Assembly (NCBI GenBank): GCA_009780755.1
Contig: WQZL01000150.1
Coordinates: 1 to 6,470 of the forward strand
Source: Promicromonosporaceae bacterium
GTDB taxonomy: Bacteria > Actinomycetota > Actinomycetes > Actinomycetales > Cellulomonadaceae
Direction: 5' to 3'
Length of the DNA stretch: 6,470 bases
Part shown: positions 5,603 through 6,470 of the stretch, piece by piece
Layout of the letters: each line of letters begins with the position of its first letter
Numbering within the stretch: position 1 is the first letter of the stretch
Made by a program: the position numbers and the translations under genes
Notes under the pieces: model-generated
The model's database searches: none
What the model saw: only the letters and a program-made list of their open reading frames with translations
Told to the model about the DNA's origin: nothing

Positions 5603-6470
5603 ATGCGTGACCTGAACGCCAGCACCATCCCCGCCCCAGTGCGCCCAACCACCATCCTCCAATTCGGCGGCGGCAACTTTCTGCGGGCCTTCGTGGATCA
5701 GATGGTGCAGGTGGCCAACGACGCCGGAGTCATGAACACCGGTGTCGCCATCGTCCACGCCACTTCGCACGACGACCCAGCTCTTGACCTACTGGTGGCC
5801 CAGGATGGCCGCTACCACGTGTTGCTCGAAGGCATAGCGAACGGCGAGCCGGTACGGGAATTCACGCTGGTGAACTCGATCACCGCCATCGTGCGCGCCC
5901 ACGCAAACTTCGCCGCCTACCGCGACCTATACCTCAGTCCCGACCTGACCATGATCGCCTCGAACACCACCGAGGCGGGCATCGCCTGGGTAGCGGGCGA
6001 TGATCTGACCGCGCAGCCACCCGTATCGTTCCCGGCAAAAATCGCCGCGCTACTCTTCGACCGTTGGCAGCATTTCGACGGCGCCGCCGATAAGGGGCTG
6101 CGCATCGTCTGCTGTGAGCTGATCGAGGACAACGGCTCCACCTTGCGTCAGTATGTGCTGCGGCATGCCGCCGCCGCCAGGCTACCGGCGAAGTTCGTCA
6201 CCTGGGTTGAGCAGTCTTGCTCCTTCCACGACACCCTGGTGGACCGCATCGTGCCGGGCTACCCGCACGACGAGATTGACGCCATTCAAACGGAGATCGA
6301 CTTCCACGATCAGGTGGTGGTCAAGGGTGAGCGTTTCGGCATCTGGGCCATCGCCGATGCCTCACCCGCTGTGGTTTCGACACGTCGCTCGTCCCTCGCT
6401 CCTACTCAACCACCCGCACACTCCGGATGGTTGAGTAGGGAGCGCAGCGACCGTGTCGAAACCACCACCG
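5603..6470 (+). CDS. uxaB: Tagaturonate reductase-like enzyme, mannitol dehydrogenase family (C-terminus cut by window edge)
   Basis: NAD-dependent cytoplasmic oxidoreductase, probably interconverting D-tagaturonate and D-altronate in galacturonate breakdown. 289 codons are visible, a little over half the usual length of about 480. AAGGAG (5591-5596) lies 6 nt before the ATG. Features resembling E. coli UxaB are the nucleotide-binding ILQFGGGNFLRAFVD (18-32), ASNTTEAGI (119-127), VSFPAKIAALLFDR (141-154), CELIEDNG (171-178) and FHDTLVDRIVPGYP (208-221). Up to KGERFGIWAIAD (241-252) the similarity is steady. From residue 257 the coding sequence runs into a palindromic element, and the visible sequence to 289 is element-derived. 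The frame stays open to the edge, so it could be an intact gene with an inserted loop, but the homologous second half is out of view and disruption cannot be excluded. Other members of the family (fructuronate reductase, mannitol dehydrogenase) are alternatives. Confidence 0.85.
   Translation, partial: MRDLNASTIPAPVRPTTILQFGGGNFLRAFVDQMVQVANDAGVMNTGVAIVHATSHDDPALDLLVAQDGRYHVLLEGIANGEPVREFTLVNSITAIVRAHANFAAYRDLYLSPDLTMIASNTTEAGIAWVAGDDLTAQPPVSFPAKIAALLFDRWQHFDGAADKGLRIVCCELIEDNGSTLRQYVLRHAAAARLPAKFVTWVEQSCSFHDTLVDRIVPGYPHDEIDAIQTEIDFHDQVVVKGERFGIWAIADASPAVVSTRRSSLAPTQPPAHSGWLSRERSDRVETTT
6371..6465. repeat. Palindromic repeat element inside uxaB codons 257-288
   Basis: Outer perfect 14-bp inverted repeat: GTGGTTTCGACACG (6371-6384) and its complement (6452-6465). 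Inner perfect 12-bp inverted repeat: CCTACTCAACCA (6401-6412) and TGGTTGAGTAGG (6428-6439), with a 15-nt loop. The intermediate arms also pair partly, giving one long bulged hairpin. I recognise this TTTCGACACG/CTACTCAACCA style as a common dispersed repeat of Actinomycetota. Only the uxaB frame is stop-free through it; the other two forward frames meet TGA (after GGATGGT) and TAG (in GAGTAGG). Confidence 0.9.

Overview
The window is a high-GC (about 60%) stretch that looks actinobacterial. The protein sequences resemble Actinomycetota homologues. The palindrome family at the right edge, with termini like TTTCGACACG and an inner CTACTCAACCA/TGGTTGAGTAG stem, is one I associate with Propionibacteriaceae and Microbacteriaceae; this taxonomic placement is inference. 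The locus is an L-rhamnose uptake and catabolism cluster made of two divergent gene sets around a regulatory region of 288 bp.

Leftward set (minus strand, 2386 down to 1): a short class II sugar-phosphate aldolase, then two carbohydrate ABC transporter permeases (MalF type, then MalG type). The second permease runs off the left edge. Spacings of 18 and 21 nt and good Shine-Dalgarno sequences point to one transcript. Rightward set (plus strand, 2675 to 6470): L-rhamnose isomerase RhaI, rhamnulokinase RhaB beginning 1 nt after the rhaI stop, and, after a 122-nt gap filled by a palindromic repeat, a UxaB-like tagaturonate reductase of the mannitol dehydrogenase family that runs off the right edge. 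Inferred pathway: rhamnose or a rhamnoside enters through the ABC transporter, is isomerised to L-rhamnulose, phosphorylated to L-rhamnulose-1-phosphate, and cleaved to dihydroxyacetone phosphate and L-lactaldehyde. The neighbouring tagaturonate reductase suggests the locus also handles galacturonate, which would fit growth on rhamnogalacturonan-type pectin.

The divergent region holds three LacI-type operators with a central CG: TGAATCGTTCCA, its exact inverted copy TGGAACGATTCA, and the perfect palindrome TGAATCGATTCA. The outer two lie just downstream of candidate promoters for the two gene sets. No regulator gene is in the window.

The most unusual feature is a set of four small palindromic repeats within about 2.6 kb on the right side. 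One is intergenic (5485-5584). The other three lie inside coding sequences: two in rhaB (codons 26-50 and 376-401) and one in uxaB (codons 257-288). All three are translated in frame. In two of them the frame actually used is the only one of the three forward frames without a stop codon. This looks like protein-embedded palindromic elements adding about 25-30 residue loops to metabolic enzymes, comparable in concept to the Rickettsia palindromic elements. Two enzymes also show acidic residues where the textbook homologues have metal-binding histidines.
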